From positions 61,734-125,733 of the forward strand of contig NZ_JAGYWA010000011.1 in assembly GCF_018383905.1 (NCBI RefSeq): a stretch of DNA of 64,000 bases. Reading direction: 5' to 3'. The stretch comes from Flavobacterium branchiicola. GTDB taxonomy: Bacteria > Bacteroidota > Bacteroidia > Flavobacteriales > Flavobacteriaceae. The position numbers and the translations under genes were made by a program. The number at the start of each line of letters is the position of its first letter. Position 1 is the stretch's first letter. The notes under the pieces were generated by a model, which was given only the letters and a program-made list of their open reading frames with translations, had not been told where the DNA came from and did not search any database. Positions 62,226-64,000 of this stretch are shown here, piece after piece.

Positions 62226-64000
62226 ATGAGAAACAAATTACTTCCCTTATTTATTATTTTAGGAACTTATTCAATGCATTCGCAGGTGGGTATCGGTACC
62301 AAAGATCCACATAAGTCTTCCCAACTAGAAGTTAGTGCTTCAGACAAAGGGGTTTTAATACCTAATGTTGCTTTGACAAGTCTAACAGATGCGGTTACGA
62401 TTAAAGAAGCTAAAGAAAGTCTTTTAGTGTTTAATATTACAAATAATACTCTTATTGTACCGGGGTATTACTATTGGTATGATAATAGATGGAATAGATT
62501 AGCTCTTTCAACAGAAGTTTCAGGATCCGGAACAGTTATTTATAACCCGACTACACAAGAACTTACTTATATCGATAGTTCAGGAAATACTCAGATAATC
62601 AATATTAATGATCTTGAAACTATTACTACACTTACAGATAACAATGATGGAACTTATACTTATGTAAATGAGAAAAAAGTTGCTGTTACGATTAATGTCG
62701 TAGGAGACGTGACAAGTAACTTCTCAACGATTGCCAACAATACTGAGGTAAAACAGATTATCGAGAATATCGTAAACAATACGACAGGTAATGTAAGTTA
62801 TGATAATTCTAAAAAAGAGTTTACCTATTTAGACCAAAGCGGTGCAACTCAGGTGATCAACATCAATGATATGGTTAAGAACAACGAAACTGTTACTACG
62901 CTTAGTAATAACAATGACGGAACTTACACCTATTCAAATGAGGCAGGAGACAAAGTTACCATCAACGTAATTGGAGATGTGACAAGCAACTTCTCAACGA
63001 TTGCAAACAATACTACTGTAAAAGAGATTATCGAGAATATCGTAAACAATACAGCAGGAAACGTAAGCTATGACAGCACTAAAAATGAGTTTACTTATTT
63101 AGACCAAAGCGGTGCAACGAAGGTGATCAATATCAATGATATGGTTAAGAACAACGAAACTGTTACTACACTTAGTAATAACAACGACGGAACTTACACC
63201 TATTCAAATGAGGCAGGAGACAAAGTTACCATCAACGTAATTGGAGATGTGACAAGCAACTTCTCAACAATTGCCAACACTACAGAGGTAAAACAGATTA
63301 TCGAGAATATCGTAAACAATACGGCAGGAAACGTAAGCTATGACAGCACTAAAAATGAGTTTACTTATTTAGACCAAAGCGGTGCAACGAAGGTGATCAA
63401 TATCAATGATATGGTTAAGAACAACGAAACTGTTACTACATTAAGTAATAACAACGACGGAACTTACACCTATTCAAACGAGGCAGGAGACAAAGTTACC
63501 ATCAACGTAATTGGAGATGTAACAAGCAACTTCTCAACAATTGCAAACAATACTGAGGTAAAACAGATTATTGAGAATATCGTAAACAATACGGCAGGAA
63601 ACGTAAGCTACGACAGCACTAAAAATGAGTTTACTTATTTAGACCAAAGCGGTGCAACGAAGGTGATCAACATCAATGATATGGTTAAGAACAACGAAAC
63701 TGTTACTACGCTTAGTAATAACAATGACGGTTCTTACACGTATACAAATGAAGCAGGTACTGAGGTTAAAATCAATGTGGTTGGAGATGTAACAAGCAAC
63801 TTCTCAACGATTGCAAACAATACTACTGTAAAAGAGATTATCGAGAATATCGTAAACAATACGGCAGGAAACGTAAGCTACGACAGCACTAAAAATGAGT
63901 TTACTTATTTAGACCAAAGCGGTGCAACGAAGGTGATCAACATCAATGATATGGTTAAGAACAACGAAACTGTTACTACGCTTAGTAATAACAATGACGG
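62226..64000 (+). CDS. Secreted tandem-repeat protein (probable surface/adhesin protein), 3' part missing
   Basis: Frame open from the ATG at 62226 to the window end, 591 codons. Signal peptide MRNKLLPLFIILGTYSMHSQ, then an N-terminal module starting VGIGTKDPHKSSQLEVSASD. This opening is typical of flavobacterial cell-surface proteins with Gly/Thr-rich starts. From about residue 107 the protein is built of 90-residue repeats (NNNDGTYTYSNEAGDKVTIN, DVTSNFSTIANNT, VKQIIENIVNNTAGNVSYD, KNEFTYLDQSGATKVININD). The first repeat is diverged; later ones are almost identical. Equivalent points are at 62790, 63060, 63330, 63600 and 63870. An adhesive or matrix role is inference. A C-terminal sorting domain, if any, lies outside. 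Confidence 0.85.
   Translation, partial: MRNKLLPLFIILGTYSMHSQVGIGTKDPHKSSQLEVSASDKGVLIPNVALTSLTDAVTIKEAKESLLVFNITNNTLIVPGYYYWYDNRWNRLALSTEVSGSGTVIYNPTTQELTYIDSSGNTQIININDLETITTLTDNNDGTYTYVNEKKVAVTINVVGDVTSNFSTIANNTEVKQIIENIVNNTTGNVSYDNSKKEFTYLDQSGATQVININDMVKNNETVTTLSNNNDGTYTYSNEAGDKVTINVIGDVTSNFSTIANNTTVKEIIENIVNNTAGNVSYDSTKNEFTYLDQSGATKVININDMVKNNETVTTLSNNNDGTYTYSNEAGDKVTINVIGDVTSNFSTIANTTEVKQIIENIVNNTAGNVSYDSTKNEFTYLDQSGATKVININDMVKNNETVTTLSNNNDGTYTYSNEAGDKVTINVIGDVTSNFSTIANNTEVKQIIENIVNNTAGNVSYDSTKNEFTYLDQSGATKVININDMVKNNETVTTLSNNNDGSYTYTNEAGTEVKINVVGDVTSNFSTIANNTTVKEIIENIVNNTAGNVSYDSTKNEFTYLDQSGATKVININDMVKNNETVTTLSNNND
62790..64000 (+). repeat. 270-bp in-frame tandem repeats
   Basis: At least four near-identical units of exactly 270 bp, continuing past the edge. 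Small blocks alternate between units (GAGGTAAAACAG or ACTGTAAAAGAG), which points to recent expansion and exchange between units. Copy number is likely to vary among strains and to be hard to assemble. Confidence 0.9.

Noticed and set aside
62226..64000. Frameshift or pseudogene in the repeat protein
   Set aside because: Repeat spacing is exactly 270 bp throughout and the frame stays open from 62226 to the edge, so no interruption is supported.

Overview
The window reads as chromosome of a Flavobacterium-like member of the Bacteroidota. The evidence is the AT-rich sequence, promoters of the TAnnTTTG type, SusC/SusD proteins, LytS/LytTR and AraC regulators, 'SAQ/FAQ' signal-peptide ends, and palindromic intergenic repeats of the kind common in flavobacterial genomes. 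No 16S rRNA gene is present, so the genus is an inference.

Left part (1-30.8 kb), mostly on the minus strand: efflux and stress genes. It opens with a drug-type RND pump (permease cut by the window edge, plus adaptor) under a TetR repressor, with five copies of one operator-like palindrome. Next come a DoxX/cupin pair, an AraC regulator, and a CzcCBA-type metal pump with its own two-component system (RR-HK-C-B-A, one direction). A repeat-rich island (14.1-16.3 kb) follows. It has six ~106-bp palindromic elements around a small GIY-YIG nuclease gene and two near-identical copies of a 77/78-aa protein of unknown function. An ABC-ATPase/TOPRIM (OLD-like) gene adjoins it. A third RND system (TolC, permease, adaptor) carries an EF-hand-like loop in the permease. 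A LytS/LytTR pair then precedes two secreted PepSY-like proteins, and the part ends with an SDR, an AraC regulator, a 2'-5' RNA ligase-like protein and a small receiver-like protein.

Right part (31.3-61.6 kb): a pectin/galacturonan utilisation locus. One block encodes uptake and catabolism of uronates: MFS transporter, KduI, KduD, UxaC, KdgK, KdgA, UxaB and UxaA. It covers both D-galacturonate (UxaC-UxaB-UxaA) and unsaturated uronate (KduI-KduD), and both routes meet at 2-keto-3-deoxygluconate, which KdgK and KdgA convert to pyruvate and glyceraldehyde-3-phosphate. A LacI-family gene follows on the other strand. A second block encodes the outer-membrane and periplasmic side: GH28, SusC, SusD, an esterase, a DUF4861 protein, two GH105 hydrolases, GH43, a PL10-CE8 fusion, a second GH28 and a CE12 acetylesterase. 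Four copies of a palindrome (consensus TGyAATCGATTACA) lie before the transporter, kduI, lacI and the first GH28 gene. In front of the transporter and kduI they directly abut a TAnnTTTG element, so LacI very likely represses the locus by covering the start sites.

Right edge (62.2-64.0 kb): the 5' part of a secreted protein built of exact 270-bp (90-aa) tandem repeats, probably a surface protein or adhesin, cut by the window edge.

No tRNA, rRNA, CRISPR array, IS transposase or prophage was found. The least explained parts are the palindrome/GIY-YIG/duplicated-ORF island and the ATPase-TOPRIM gene next to it.
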